Assembly: GCA_003561145.1 (NCBI GenBank)
Contig: PWXL01000189.1
Coordinates: 1-5,374, forward strand
DNA from: Candidatus Atribacteria bacterium
GTDB lineage: Bacteria; Atribacterota; Atribacteria; Atribacterales; Atribacteraceae
Length of the DNA stretch: 5,374 nucleotides
Direction of reading: 5' to 3'
Shown here: positions 5,166-5,374 of the stretch, piece after piece
Position numbering within the stretch: the stretch's first letter is position 1
Layout: the number at the start of each line of letters is the position of its first letter
The notes under the pieces: model-generated
Database searches by the model: none
Told to the model about the DNA's origin: nothing
Seen by the model: the letters and a program-made list of their open reading frames with translations, nothing else
Translations under genes and position numbers: made by a program

Positions 5166-5374
5166 TTACTGAATGGTATAGCCACCGTCGATAACCACAT
5201 TTTCCCCCGTCATGAGGTTTGAGGCATCACTGGCCAAAAAGAGAGCCACCGCTGCAACTTCTTCCGGGTATCCAAAACGGCGCAGGGGAATCCTTTTCTT
5301 GGCGGCTTCTCCCACTTCTCCCGCCCAGGCTTTTTTCCCCAGTTCGGTGAGAATAACAGTGGGAGATATGGCAT
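5166..5374 (-). CDS. Short-chain dehydrogenase, C-terminal 68 residues (L-xylulose reductase/polyol dehydrogenase-like)
   Basis: This is the distal end of a second SDR whose N-terminal part lies beyond the right edge. The visible portion reads from AISPTVILTELGKKAW to GGYTIQ and stop TAA (5168-5166). It contains the post-catalytic SPT stretch, IPLRRFGYPEEVA, ALFLASDAS and the terminal GENVVIDGGY signature. The pattern S/N-P-T-V-x-x-T-x-x-G-x-x-x-W recalls L-xylulose reductase (DCXR) and related pentitol dehydrogenases, which fits the kinase and epimerase nearby. Cofactor and catalytic residues cannot be checked because they are off-window. Family is secure; the substrate class is a guess from the tail. 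Confidence 0.85.
   Translation of the reverse strand, partial: AISPTVILTELGKKAWAGEVGEAAKKRIPLRRFGYPEEVAAVALFLASDASNLMTGENVVIDGGYTIQ

Noticed and set aside
1..5374. CRISPR array, tRNA or rRNA gene
   Set aside because: No spaced direct-repeat array, cloverleaf or rRNA-like sequence was seen; the repeats present are short tandem or inverted units.

Overview
The window reads as one minus-strand catabolic operon for a sugar or sugar alcohol, followed downstream by a separate insertion-sequence transposase on the same strand. The organism cannot be named from this sequence. Strong AGGAGG-type ribosome binding sites, short gene spacing, intermediate G+C and a polyol/pentose gene set fit a fermentative, carbohydrate-using bacterium (for example a Spirochaetota or Bacillota member); this is a low-confidence inference.

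Layout in transcription order (right to left): (1) the C-terminal end of a short-chain dehydrogenase (5166 to the window edge) whose tail resembles L-xylulose reductase/polyol dehydrogenases; (2) a complete classical NAD(H)-type short-chain dehydrogenase (4384-5136); (3) a 133-bp gap holding a degenerate heptamer array and a small palindrome; (4) a complete FGGY carbohydrate kinase of the xylulokinase type (2733-4250); (5) a 102-bp gap with an 8-bp inverted repeat; (6) an aldo/keto reductase (1620-2630) in which the usual catalytic Asp is His; (7) a ribulose-phosphate/allulose-phosphate 3-epimerase-like gene (915-1609) interrupted by an in-frame TGA and a one-base frameshift; (8) a very strong hairpin (903-937) that closes the operon and overlaps the end of the last gene. 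Beyond it are a non-coding stretch (about 661-902) and the N-terminal 220 residues of a DDE transposase that runs off the left edge.

Inferred joint function: the dehydrogenases oxidise an alditol to a ketose or interconvert ketose and alditol, the FGGY kinase phosphorylates the ketose, and the epimerase moves the ketose phosphate into the pentose phosphate pathway. With the epimerase broken, the pathway may end at a product already used by the host (such as xylulose 5-phosphate), rely on a housekeeping Rpe, or be decaying. Alternatively, the lesions are assembly errors.

The least expected structure is in the transposase leader. A near-consensus promoter (801-829) precedes a leader of about 135 nt in which a 14-pair hairpin buries the transposase ribosome binding site. 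An upstream segment could compete for the anti-RBS arm, giving a possible two-state RNA control of transposition.
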